From Trissonchulus latispiculum (taxonomy: Eukaryota > Nematoda > Enoplea > Enoplida > Ironidae): DNA of 64,000 nt. Below, one piece after another: positions 43,376 through 54,874 of this stretch. The notes under the pieces are model-generated. The model was not told the DNA's origin and did no database searches. It saw only the letters and a program-made list of their open reading frames with translations. Location: assembly GCA_030248195.1 (NCBI GenBank), contig JASAND010019857.1, positions 145,743 through 209,742 of the forward strand, written 5' to 3'. A program made the translations under genes and the position numbers. Within the stretch, counting starts at the first letter, position 1. Each line of letters opens with the position of its first letter.

Positions 43376-44584
43376 ATAATAACTAGGGTTGCGCTCAATA
43401 CGAGAAAACAGGGGCCGGGGCGGGCCGTGGGCCGGCCGTTTCATTTAGGGCCGGCCCCATCACTGGCCCCCGGGGCCGAGTTCAGGCCCCCGTGCCCCCC
43501 CATGCCAGAAAAAGTTTGCTTGTGAATATAATGATTTGAATAATACTAATTTTTTGCATACTACGTCGCAAGTTTGCGTTATTTTCTTGGCTCTGGGAAA
43601 AGTTTGCTTGTGAATATAATGATTTGAATAATACTAATTTTTTGCATACTACGTCGCAAGTTAGCGTTATTTTCTTGGCTCTGGGAAAATAAATCTCTCC
43701 AATTAGCTGCAAAAATTATCAAATTTACCACATTATCTTAGGTATATCAGAATATTCGTCTTTGCAAGAGCAATCCATTGCAATGAAAAATAATGAGATT
43801 GGGTCGAGCTTTTTCTGTGAAAAGTTCGCTTAGGAAACATTATTTTAGTAAAGGTGACAAAATAGTAAACGACACCGGAATCATTTTGGGAGTGGCCGCC
43901 CTCCCATCTGCCCCTTTTCTACATATATATATAGGTCAATAAAAATTTATTAAAGCTTTAAAGAAGGCTTCGTCTTGTACTGCCGAAAACTTGTAAGCAA
44001 AACTACAGCTTGCTCAAGATTTACTTCAGGAAACTTGCAATTTTTACTAATTTGAATTTGATACAAGAGTCTGTAGAAATTACGAAGAACTGCACGGTCA
44101 ATTGACTGACGGCACAGGATCACTCAACCTGCAAAACTTCCTATAGCTTCCACAAAACTCTCTACGAAGTGAAGTATAGAGTCAGGGAATACAAAAATTA
44201 ATCCTAACAGACAGCCCTACATTCCATGCATTTTGATAGGACAAGAACTGATTTCCGATTATACTTTGTTTCGACAATAATTTTCTAAATTTTCCAAGAA
44301 AGCATTTCCAAGAAGCTATCTGATTAAGGTGAAGTGAAAAACTGACAGTTTGCCAAAAGCAAAAATAAAAAATGGTTTAACAACACCTTTGTTTAATATT
44401 TAGCATTGGAAAATTTCATACTTTCCACATGAAATCAAAACGAGGGCCGGTTTGGTGGCCGTGACCGACACCGGCCCCCGATTTGACGGGCCGGGACGTT
44501 GGCCGGCCCCAGAAAATAAAATGGGGACCGGGCCGTTTGGGGAGCCAGCCCCCCCACCGGCCCCCGAACAACCCTAATAATAAC
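43376..44584. mobile_element. hAT-like element, 1193 bp, perfect 8-bp target duplication
   Basis: ATAATAAC at 43376-43383 and 44577-44584. The ends TAGGGTTGC and CAACCCTA are inverted, with GGGGCCGG/CCGGCCCC-rich subterminal DNA. An 87-bp tandem duplication (43511-43597 and 43598-43684, starting AAAGTTTGCTTGTGAATATA) lies inside. No transposase frame found. Confidence 0.88.
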
Positions 44585-45082
44585 CTACTACTAACCTACT
44601 AATATCTAACTGCTAAAACTTGATGTGCTTTATCTTTATGCATATATTTATTTAATGACTGTTGTAGAGTACATTACAATGAAACAAATACATGTAGCTA
44701 GATTATGTACAAACGCAATTCACAGATATTATAATATATACGTCAAAAATGAAATTGCATGAAACAGAATACCTGCCTCAGTCATAGGTTGCTTCCAGTC
44801 TAATTTGAAGGAACTGGGTTTAAAACAATAAATATAAACCAGAAACCGAAAAGGCAGCAAACTTTAATATTTTTGTAAAACAGTTGGTGTGTACCCAGAG
44901 AACAACCAAGCTGGACACAAATGCAGTTATTTGTACAAATATATTGTAACTCACAAAAACATCAAGTTTACAGTTTCCGCATACATATAGACTTACGTAA
45001 CTGATCACTAAATACGATTCTAAAAATAATTCTCTTGAAGTTTTCCTGAAGACTTTACGATCTTTATCCAAAACTTACTCAC

Positions 45083-45088
45083 TTTATT
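45083..45088 (-). promoter_or_regulatory. Polyadenylation signal AATAAA (minus strand)
   Basis: TTTATT on the plus strand, 130 bp after the stop codon of the four-exon minus-strand gene. Confidence 0.55.
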
Positions 45089-45217
45089 TTTTCTGCACAA
45101 AATTCCATGCAGCAATGTTCTACACGTATTTACGTAAAACATACTGCACAAAAACCAAGCAAAATGAACAAAATAGTCTAACAAAAAACAGCAAAATTAG
45201 GTTTCATCACCACACAC

Positions 45218-45502
45218 TCATTTCTTCAGTTCTGATTCCTTGACCTTCAGACAGACAAAGTTGACCCGTACCAGGGACATCGTGCTCAACTTCTGAGGTC
45301 CATAGTCCTCCAAAAGAATTTCCCAGGGGGCATCGTTGGGGGCAAAGACCCAATGGGGCTGGTGCTCCAGGGCACACTCCCTGTGGGCGTATTCCAGAAG
45401 GGAGGGGGTGTAGTGGCGAAAAGCCCCGGTCCAGAAGGCATCGGAATGGTTCTTGACCCCCTCTTGAGTCACAGATCTGGGCACACGATCAAGATCTAGG
45501 AC
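45218..45502 (-). CDS. Unknown duplicated-module gene, exon 4 (B2)
   Basis: Acceptor TGTTTAG. Reads VLDLDRVPRSVTQEGVKNHS, then B2 (HYTPSLLEYAHRECALEH, HWVFAPNDAPWEILLEDYGP) and ends KVKESELKK, stop TGA. Confidence 0.85.
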   Translation of the reverse strand, partial: VLDLDRVPRSVTQEGVKNHSDAFWTGAFRHYTPSLLEYAHRECALEHQPHWVFAPNDAPWEILLEDYGPQKLSTMSLVRVNFVCLKVKESELKK

Positions 45503-48500
45503 CTAAACAGGAAAAAATATAAAAAAATAAGTCAAAGCGAGTCGGGTCAATATTTGGCAAATGATCTTGCAGACTGGAGAAAGTAGATTGATCTTAAACT
45601 TTTGGTTTTAAGGATTGTAGGATGAGAAGAACGATTTGATAAAAATGGGGAGGAAGAGGGATAAAAAATAGAAAAAAAAAAAAAAAAAGAAAAAATAAAA
45701 GAAAGGGAACTAAAAAATTCAAATTTATTCTAGAATCTCAAACAGGGGAGAAATTTTTTACACACCTGGCAAAGATTCCACTTCATCGGTACCAGTTTTC
45801 TCCTCACGGATTCCCGCATTTCGTGTTCCAGGGCGAATTCCCGACGGTCGGCCGGCGTCGACCAGAGGATCTCACAGCAGACCACGAACCCCTGGAAGCT
45901 CCACGTTCGCAATTCCTCCAAAATTTCCTTTCGGAATGCGCTGAGCGGAGAGTGAAAGAGTTCGAAAAAGGTGGAAACATATTTGGTTTCCTCAATTTTC
46001 GACAGGTGCGGTAGGAGGGCCCTACCGTGCGTGACCTGCCGGAAAACGGTCGGGGACCGGCCGGTCACGGGCGGTAGAAGTCGCTCGGGGTCACTGAAGT
46101 GAACTCGACGTTTTGGCCCAGGGCCAAAACCCGGCTCCAAATCCGTGATTTTCGGATATCCGGATGGTCGGAATTTTTCCCGGAACGAATTACGTAACCG
46201 TCCGCCCAAATTCAAGGACTGCGGTTGCGGTACTGGGGTGGAGGTTTGCTGCGGTATCCAATCCTCGAGGGCCAGAGGGCTAAGGTGGCCCGCGGGTGCC
46301 GCATCGCGCCGCAGTTTCAGGCAGACCAGGTTGAGTCGTGCCACGGTGGTTGTCTTTAGTGCCGCTTCGTCAAACTTCTCCAAAATGTCATCCCAGCACC
46401 GTTGGCCCGGCCTAAACAACCAGAAAGCTTTGTGCTTGCTCTGGGTCTCTTGGTGGGCGTAGTGTTTCATCAGTTCCTGGGAGTAGTATCGATAGAGACC
46501 CAAACGATTCCCCGAAAGACTCATCGTTTCCTCCTCTTTCGTGGACTTGGGCTCCTCCAAGAGACCCAGACTGGCACAGAGTCGCCGACGATCGCCGTCA
46601 AGCATCGCCACGAGGGCTTTGCTCAACTGATCGTTCAGCTGACTGGAGTGCCGTTGAGTGGGCGTGGACCACATCAGCTCGGAGCAGATCACGTGACAGG
46701 ACCGGGAGGACCAGTCGGCCAGCTCGGTGAGAATGTCGTCACTGAGATGCTCGATGCCGGCGTTCGTTACCTGAAAAAAGGAAAAAGAAAGCTAGAAAAT
46801 GAGGAAAAGAAAAGTAGCCGTCCTTTTCGAAACCAAATTAAAGCTTTCCGTGAAAAGATTTAAAGGTTGGAAAATAGGTATAATAATATACATTATAATG
46901 AGGGCTGAACGTAGTTCGCTCAGCTGCTTTAGCAAACAAATCTGAAAATGGGAGATTATGCGAGACCTAGATAAAGTACAAACATTTTTCGGGTCACTCA
47001 AAATTGGCAGGTCAGTACAATAGCCTCTACATTCGACAATGGTACTATGGTTGTCTCTTTCGAACTAAATTTTCCACCGTAAGGAGCAGAAGAAATGAAA
47101 TAAATTTCATCTCTGGATTAATCCTGCGACATTATATATATAATTGCTCCTATGACAATTAAATAATCAATTTCTAAATGAATAACACTAATTAGTCTTC
47201 CTCTCAGCATGAATTAGTCATTTATTAGTAATCACTAACTATTAACCTTAAAAGTGGTCGATACGTAGTCCGTTTGATAAACCGATTGGGGTGGTATCGA
47301 TTTATCCCGGCTGGATATCGAACTATCCTCTTCGATTACTGGCAAATCGGTCAGGGTCAGATCTTTCCATTGAACAGTTCGGTGCGGAACTTTCGGCAGA
47401 TCAGGATCATTTTCTCGTTCGATCAATCGTGTCAATGAAGGTTGATGACCATTTGAAAGTTGACCATTTGAAACCTCCTTGTGCTCCGCTGTGGGGGATA
47501 GTGTGCGAAAACGTTCCTTCGATTTTGGGGATTTTCTGCTGAAAACAATAGAAAAATAGCGATTTTAGTTTATTTTTTGAAACAGCAAAAGACATTCAGA
47601 TTTGCATAAATTTTATTTATGTATATATTTATCAATAAAAACATTTAATTCTAATTTTTGGACAATTAGCTATTAAATTAAAGATATTGGATAAGTACAA
47701 GAATAAGAGTTGGATTCAACTCGAAAAATTCGTGTTTTCCCTTCTCATCAGAAAAACATTGCTTCATCAAACTTTAGAATTGTTTCCGGATTTTTCAAAC
47801 CAATTTTTGTGCCTGTCTAGTAAAAAATAGCAGTTTGGAAAGAGTTAGATTTCAGAAAAAATAAAAATAAGCGCAAAAGTAAATTCTTGAGTCTATCTTC
47901 CAAGTTGAGCAATCATTGGAACAATTCAAGCTCGTCCAATTTTCCCCTCAAAGTTAGAACCAAATAATTTTTCCAAAATCACAGCTGAAATTGTCAATTT
48001 CACTGAAAATTACTCGAGTGATTTTCGGCATAAAAAGCGTGAAATTTTAGATTAGTTTCAGAGTGCAAATTATCAGTTTAATGTTGCAAAAATGGTGATT
48101 TTGAACTTGAAAGAGTTTGAATGAGATGAACGCAAGAAAACAACAGGGCTGGGTTTATGACTTTTAGATTTTGCAAAAAAGCTAAGCCTAAGCTAAAACA
48201 TTAATAACAATAACAACATAATAATAATAATAAAAATAAAATAAAAAACCAAAAATAAAAACGAATAGAATTATATTATAACAATATTATAAAAGAGGGA
48301 AAAATTTAAGTATTGTGTAATGTGTATAATACAACCCTTAGTCCCTGTTTTTATGACAGAAACAAAAAAGAAAAAGTTCTTGGGAAACTACATATTAACA
48401 GTTAACTAAATACCAAACGATTAATTTCTTTCAATGCTGAAAATTACTTCTGCACAGAAACGACAGGATTTTGATTAAATGCTTAATAATTAACACCTCA

Positions 48501-48865
48501 TATTAATATAAAATAGCAAGTTGCTAAATAATTAACATCTAATGATTTAAAATAACAATATATAAATAAAAATGCAAACAACAGAAAAACGTCCGTGCTT
48601 ACCTCCCGAAGCTTAGCGATTTCAACGGTTTTCGAACTTTGGTTCGAACTTTGGGCAACCAAATTCCAAATCTGCCCTTTCGAGGATGCTGAATGATGAT
48701 TGGTTCCTCGGGAGAAGACTGAGGGGTTACGGGGGATCCTTTGTCCCCTTCAAAATCACCGTCCAAAATCGGGATCTGAAATCCGTTCGGGGTCACTTTC
48801 AGATTTCGCAGTCCAATTCGTGGTGGACTCTGCCAGTTTCGAATTCCGTGAAGTTGATGTCCCAT
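45218..48865 (-). CDS. Unknown 614-residue protein with internal A-B-A-B duplication, four exons, complete
   Basis: Exons 48865-48603, 47538-47247, 46770-45766 and 45502-45218; phases 2, 0 and 0 agree. The ATG at 48865 has an in-frame TAA ten codons upstream. The N-terminal ~180 residues are basic and low in complexity. The A module (about 178-240) runs YVSTTF, DDILTELADWS, VICSELMWSTPTQR. The B module (about 283-345) runs YYSQELMKHYAHQE, KAFWLFRPGQRCWDDILEKF, VARLNLVCLKL. Both recur near the C-terminus: YVSTFF, KEILEELRTWS, VCCEILWSTPADR, then PSLLEYAHRE, WVFAPNDAPWEILLEDY, VRVNFVCLKV. Two stretches fit the PP1-docking pattern (K/R-x-V-x-F/W): HRTVQWKD and KRRVHFSD. No signal peptide or membrane segment is visible. 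I do not recognise the family and propose no function. Confidence 0.88.
45766..46770 (-). CDS. Unknown duplicated-module gene, exon 3 (A1, B1, linker, A2)
   Basis: 1005 nt, acceptor TTTTTTCAG, donor GTGTGT. Opens VTNAGIEHLSDDILTELADW. The linker contains GPGPKRRVHFSDPERLLPP. Closes with A2 and VPMKWNLCQ. Confidence 0.88.
47247..47538 (-). CDS. Unknown duplicated-module gene, exon 2
   Basis: Acceptor TTGTTTTCAG. Reads RKSPKSKERFRTLSPTAEHK, later RTVQWKDLTLTDLPVIEEDS, and ends TDYVSTTFK; donor GTTAAT. A second CAG three bases inside could also be used as acceptor without changing frame. Confidence 0.75.
48603..48865 (-). CDS. Unknown duplicated-module gene, exon 1
   Basis: Starts MGHQLHGIRNWQSPPRIGLR and ends KVRKPLKSLSFG with Ser split over the junction, donor GTAAGC. 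Confidence 0.75.
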
Positions 48866-50150
48866 TTGGATAAGACTAATTGCGACAGGAAACTGTTAAT
48901 TGGTTAATTAATTCGACAATTCTCGTCAATCCTGATTTCAACCTTTCACAATCAGAGAGCAACTAAGCAAGAGTTAACATAAAGTTAACAGGATTATGTA
49001 ATGGCGTAGAAAAAGAGGTGCAGTATACGTAGCAGATTAAATTGTTAAACACCGCACCAAGGGGGGTCGGATGCAAAATTTTTGAATTACAGCTGAATTA
49101 AATTGCAGTTCAGCCAGTCTGCAGTCACCGTGTATACTAACTAAATCGATGACAGATAAAATTGGTCGGGATAGGGTGGTAATTTATCAAAATCGGTGGG
49201 GAAATCGCAAACCAGTTATTTCCAGCGGCGTTGAGGCTTCTCAGTTCTCACTAGGCTGGCGGGAAGGGGGCGGTGGAAAAAGTGCGATCGCAGCGATAAT
49301 TGCTCTCCAAATTGCTGATTTTTGCTGTAAAATCTGCAAAAAATCACAGTTAAACATTACAACAACTACAAAATATGGGCATATAAGTGGCATACATAGG
49401 TATGCGCAAATTACACTGAAATAATATCAGTGTATACAGCATAAGCCACATACACATACGTCAATCAAAAAGAAAAGTTTAAAGTAATTTTTTACCACCA
49501 AAAAGTTTTAAAGTTGATCAATTCTGTTATCAAACACGGCTATCACCGGAGTTAACATGTTTCGTTACACGGTTGAAACAAAAGGAATCGAGTTCAACCT
49601 TGAAAAGTGAAACGTTGTTTTTGAAACAGATACTTGTAAAAAACCGGTCAAAAAAGGAAATTTTTCAGAAAACACCCATAAAACTGGTAGTTTGCATTGC
49701 TTTGCAAAAGCTGAAAATTTTGACTCAGTTCAGTGTATTCCATAAACCTTTTGTAATTTTTACGTCGAATTTAATACTTTCAGTCAAACAATATTTATAG
49801 TTACTGCTTCCGATGTTGTTAATAAAAGATTCCTAGCACAATTCTAGTACATAAAATTCTTAATAACCGAAGGTTAAGAGTTCCATAAACCGAGTTATTA
49901 AAACATTTTGTTAACAATATTTTACTATTAGGAGTCAAAACTCGACCAACGCTATGCACGAACTGCGAAAGTATGTAGTCAAAGTCAAGTATTATACCAA
50001 AACTTTTGTCGTGAAGATTTTACCAGCACTGGACGTAATCTCAAGAAATTGCGGAAATTCCAAGTCACGAATATTTTCAATATTTTAAATTATTCATTTT
50101 ACTTAATTTTTGGCAACCCAACTCTATGGAAAAATTTCGGTTACCTACTG
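48866..50150. other. Upstream of the minus-strand gene, no feature seen
   Basis: A-rich plus strand. No repeats with clear ends and no coding similarity; promoter or noncoding 5' exons could be here but cannot be shown. Confidence 0.45.
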
Positions 50151-50154
50151 CGGC

Positions 50155-50490
50155 TTAGGGCCTTTTCGTGCGCTAGTAAAAGAGTAGAGTTAATACTTTT
50201 TAAACTCGCTTAACCCAGCAAGCAAATTAAAATGAACTGTTTAACTCTTTTAATTCTGAGCGCAAAAAGGGTTGAGTTAATTTAAACTCTTTTAGCTCAT
50301 TTAACTAGCTGCGCGAAAGGCCCACTCTTTCCATTATTTTCACGAGAGGTTAGAGCAGAATAGAATAGAGTTAACTGTTTTAACTCGTTTTAACTCCACT
50401 CAAGCTGGAGTTTGTCTTGTTTTAACTCTTTCATGAAAAGGGTTAAGTTAATTTTAACTCTACTCTACTCCTTCTTGAAAATGCCCTTAG
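50155..50490. repeat. TIR-like element filled with TTTAACTC repeats
   Basis: Ends TTAGGGCCTTTTCG and GAAAATGCCCTTAG are imperfect inverted repeats. TTTTAACTC and GAGTTAA recur through the interior on both strands. No target duplication was resolved. Confidence 0.6.
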
Positions 50491-50604
50491 ACTACGTAGG
50501 TCTTCATCTGGGAAGGTCGCATACCGTGGTCAATCAAATTAAAATAAATTGCATATTAATTCATTTTTCAATTCAGTTTGCATAGCAACTCCTACCGGCC
50601 TGAT

Positions 50605-50735
50605 GCGACGGCGACCTCGATTGGTTATGGCCTCAACGTCAGAACCAAAATTCGGAAGTCGTGAGTTCGAATTCCACCCGAGACCCAAATTTTTCGTGTT
50701 TCGACACCCGAACTCCGGTGCTGAAGCTGAACTGA
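50605..50735 (+). repeat. tRNA-derived SINE-like element
   Basis: TGGTTATGGCC (A-box-like) and GAGTTCGAATTCC (B-box-like) are ~45 bp apart. They are followed by AAATTTTTCGTGTTTCGACA and CTCCGGTGCTG, similar to the tail of the SINE at 16456. Confidence 0.55.
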
Positions 50736-51734
50736 AGTTAAAATTTCATCTCTACCGAAACGTGAGCTCTTGGTAAAGGCATATTTTCTTCATCAAACAG
50801 AGAACTAGAGCTTTTCTTCCTAATGTAGCTCAAGGAAAGGAAGGAAAAGGAAAGAAAATATTTTCCAATGCTGCCACAAATCAGCTGCTTTCACGCAAAG
50901 GGATAGCAAATTAAAAAACAATTTTGCTTTTCGTCCGCGGTCTGGTATTGAATTAGATTCCCTTACAACACATATATATTTATTTGTAGAAAAACTACTG
51001 CGTAAATAAAATATATACTTCAGTCCAAGAAAAGTCAAACCTAAAAATCAAGCATTCTAGCTTAAAACGAATTTTGAATGGCAAGTACTGCTATGCAAGT
51101 GTAAACTGCTGTCAGTTTCACAAAAAACGTAGAAGCCAGACAAAACATATCCCTCCAAAAGGTTCAAAGAATTATAGAAAATCCCCCGAAACAATTATGA
51201 AAAGCCCAAATCGTGCATTGCAAGGGCAAGGGCACAATTGCCTATAGAAATGCTAAATAGAACTAAACTTACACTGAAAAATCTCAAAAATAAGCAGTTT
51301 ATAGGAAAATGCAGCTCGTGAAAGCGAAAAACCGGATATGAAATCGCTAAAAAGAAAAATCAAGGTTTATAAATTTCAAAATTATTTAAAATTTTTGAAA
51401 ACAAGTTTTTCCCTTTGGCTAGTACTGCAGTGCAGCTTTGAAAGCTGTAGTAAAAAATGTCAAGCTTTATTTAACAGGAGTGAATGAATATAAGTTATTG
51501 TTTTCAAAAATTTCACTAAATTTCTGTCAGAAATTGAATTTACTGTTGGTTTACAATTTTTCACCTGCAGTAGAAAATTGCAGCCAATTATCTTCGACAT
51601 TATATTGCATAATAAAATGCAATTTTCGATTCATGAAAAACTTGCTCCATTCATACTTTCATAGTTTCCTTACAGTTAGGAAATTTTTTCATTTGCTTGC
51701 TACAGATGAGGTGCTGCAGTGCAAAAAAGCACCA

Positions 51735-51750
51735 ATGATATATATATACG

Positions 51751-51806
<56 letters not shown>
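51735..51806. repeat. TA microsatellite
   Basis: TATACGTATATATACATATA and then (TA)n. It is directly followed by the SINE at 51828. Confidence 0.97.
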
Positions 51807-51808
<2 letters not shown>

Positions 51809-51827
51809 TTATGTGCTGTTCTCTCCT

Positions 51828-52020
51828 GGCTGCGTGGTGTAGTCGTTGCACGCCTGACTGCAGTTCGGGAGGTCCGTGGTTCGATTCCCGGCGGAGCCAA
51901 CTCTTCACAGCAGAGCAACTATCTAAACAAATGCGGGCTTCCGAATTTCGGTTTTCGGGAAATTCGACACCCTCAAACGAATACCGTAAAACTTGCCAGG
52001 TTTTCGGACAACTAAAGCAC
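51828..52020 (+). repeat. tRNA-Cys-like SINE (head 51828-51898)
   Basis: A 71-nt head, with acceptor GGCTGCG/CGGAGCC (one mismatch) and anticodon loop CTGCAGT (GCA, Cys). It has A-box TGGTGTAGTCGTTGCACG and B-box GGTTCGATTCC. The tail includes TTCGACACC, as in the SINE at 50605. No CCA end and a mismatched T-stem, so a SINE head rather than a working tRNA. Confidence 0.65.
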
Positions 52021-53813
52021 CCCAACATTCAGCTTGAGTTTGTATATCCGGCTGGAAACAGGGATTTCATAAAGAACCAATCTTATGAAAAAAGCTCGTT
52101 ATATATAAATCGTTATATATATGTATATTTAAAATTTAAATTTAATATATAAAATTGTTTAATTTATATATCATTCTAATCATTCAGTGCATCATTTTGC
52201 AAATCGAAAAATTTAGAATCATTTGGAAATAAAAGGGCAAGCAGACTTTAGACAAACTATAAAGAAATCGAAATTAATCCACCACCATTACAGGTTACAC
52301 CAGACAGTAATAAAACTGTTGAAGAATAACAGTTTTAATAAGAAGATCAGAAAAAATAGCTTCCAAAAATGCACTTGATAAGCCGACAAAACAGCTGCCG
52401 GTTCGGTTTGTTGAGCGCTTAAAAATGTCTGCAAAAATAATTTCTCCATATACGTTGGTATGAACAATACGCTAACAGCGCACACGTTTTCCTAGTAGCC
52501 CATTTATTTCGACACATGAAACTAACTGTCAGAAAAATTCCAAGAAAGCCCATTTACTGATAGTTGAAGATGCGATAAAAAATACCGAGAACTGTAGCAA
52601 AAACCTGTTTAAAGTATACTGTAAGATAATGCATGCACTATGGCATTCAAAACGACATTTACGCAAAAGAGGACCATTTTCGATAGAATGTACCATCTCC
52701 CCACCAACCTCAAAACAAGGTTCTTCACCTAAACCAAGGAGTTAAATTAAACTTTAAATTTAAGTTAAACTTTATCTTATCCATAGGACTTAACGCATGG
52801 CCGAAACGGGGGGCTGACACAACAAAAATTAAAAAATATTTTATCTTAAATAGTTTTATGCTCTCTTGCGTAAGAAGACACCTTTAAGCATACTGTTATC
52901 AGCAAAAGCTAGACTAAAAAAAGAATCAAGAATTCCAAAACCTTTTTGATAACTTAATGTAAGAAAAAACCGTTTTGTAAATGCGCGTCGGCGTTTTTCG
53001 TTGGCGTCCCGGAATTCCAGAAAAGTCCGGCGCTGAGAGTGAGAATGTAAGAGGGTCATGACACTCTAAAACAATTTTTCCCTCTCTTTGGGAAAGGTTT
53101 TTACAAAAAAAACGAAAAATTCAAAATTTTTTGGCACCCACATAGGTTGTTGAAATGCACCGAAAATTGGAGCCGACCCTGTGACCTGTGATGGCTTCAT
53201 CAGCGGTGCCTCAACGCGCGTCCACTTGTGACTGCAACTATGAAATCAGCAAAGTAAATCATGTAAATGCTTGGGCTAAGAGAACCAATCTGCTAAGAGA
53301 ACCTCGAAGAAAAAAGTTCAAAAATTTCTCTGACATCAAACTAAATATCTCTCTCCAACTTAGGAACTAGGGGACGGGGAAATTGTCGAGAACCGACGGG
53401 TTAATATTGTTTAAAACGGGTTTCTTAGCAAATTTTCGACTGTTGATTTGGAATAAACTAAACTAAAGCAGACGAGATAACCCCCTAAGTTAAAACTCAG
53501 CATAAAACGAAAAGGGCCGTATCAAAACTTAATTCAGAAAAACGTCAAATTCCTCTTCAACGTTTGAGGAACCAAAAAAGTTTAGACCCAAAAAGTTGAC
53601 AGAAACTTAATGAGGGCCGTCAGAGAAGAAGAGGAAAACTTGTCAATATGGAACCCAAAAGTGTTACTAAAAAACGGAAACCAACTTTGGAGAAATGAGA
53701 TTTTTGTGAAAAACTGAAAAAACAAAGCAGAGGGATATAAAGTTTTCTGAAACTTTATCAAAGTTTGTTAGAATGGTTAGATAAAATTAGAGTATTCCAA
53801 CCTAAATAGGTGG

Positions 53814-54108
53814 TAGTGTTGTTCACCGGCCCAACGTTTGGTGTACCGGCTCTCGACGCCTGCCGGCCGGCTGGCCCGTGCAACTTTTCGCAGGCTATCC
53901 AAAATACAAGTAAAAATATACGATATTTGACAGTTTTCAAGGCAGACTGTAGCAAGTTTAAGGCGATAAGCCACAGAAACTATCACTGGCCGGCCGACCG
54001 GCCTGTATCTGGTCAGCCTGCCTGTCGCCGGCCGTCCGACCGGCCTGTTTTTGACTGGCCGGCCTGACACCGGCTGGCCGGTCTAGACAGGGCCGATGCA
54101 CAACACTA
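53814..54108. mobile_element. hAT-like MITE with GGCCGG-rich arms
   Basis: Ends TAGTGTTGTTCACCGGCC and GGCCGATGCACAACACTA are imperfect inverted repeats. The inner arms are rich in CCGGCC. The 8-bp flanks match only in part. Confidence 0.6.
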
Positions 54109-54808
54109 CTATGTAGGCGTTATCCAGACTCAAACTATACATAGGTAAGCACAATCAAGACAAATTTGGTAAGTTTCGAGAAAATAAAACATTGACAAAT
54201 ATTTCAATCAATAAGAAATCAAAACTTGGCGAAGTGCCAAAACTTAACAAGAAAACACTAACAATGAATGCGTGAAGCAAGATTAATTTGCATATTACTT
54301 CAATTATTGCACAGTAAAATGTTGGACTTTAAAAAAGAAATGCCTGCAAAATGTGAAAATCGCACTCAAAGCATTGCACTTTTAGCTTGTGCGCAAAGTT
54401 TGCAGTTGAAGTTCTTCAGAAGAAGTTTACAACATTTCAACTCAAAGTTAGCTGAACTTCAACCACCTAAAGCGAGGCTAGCTTTACAGTACAGCCTGTC
54501 TCCCACCGTAAACTTTCTGCACAACTTTAGGACAAAAGAGTGAATAAAGTTTTGCATTTACACACTGACGGGGGTAAATAAAAACTTTTCTGGGGGCGTC
54601 AAAGTGGGTAGTTCAAAAAGATTCAATTTACAACTTTCAAGCAAAGTTTTGATGCTTTTAAACAAAGCTAGATAGTCACCTAATTCCTTTTGTCAAGTTT
54701 GTTGATTAAGTCTTTTAAAGAACTTTTTGTGACGCAACACAACCCCGATGACGAAATCTTGTCACAAACACAGCTATCATCAATCAAATGGACCAAGAAA
54801 AATCTACA

Positions 54809-54874
54809 CCCTGTTGGGATTCGTTCTACCGACCTCCCGCGCTGCAGTCCAGCATGCTACCACTTGCGCCAGGG
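54809..54874 (-). repeat. tRNA-Cys-like SINE head
   Basis: On the minus strand CCCTGGCGCAAGTGGTAGCA, anticodon loop CTGCAGC (GCA), and a degraded B-box GGTAGAACGAATCC. Related to the head at 51828. Confidence 0.5.

Noticed and set aside
51828..51898. Functional tRNA-Cys gene
   Set aside because: T-stem mismatch, acceptor mismatch and repeated SINE-like tail.
51651..52028. Open frames with Tyr-Ile repeats
   Set aside because: Translations of the TA microsatellite and the SINE.
54268..54543. 91-codon open frame
   Set aside because: No family resemblance, no splice context, composition like surrounding A-rich DNA.
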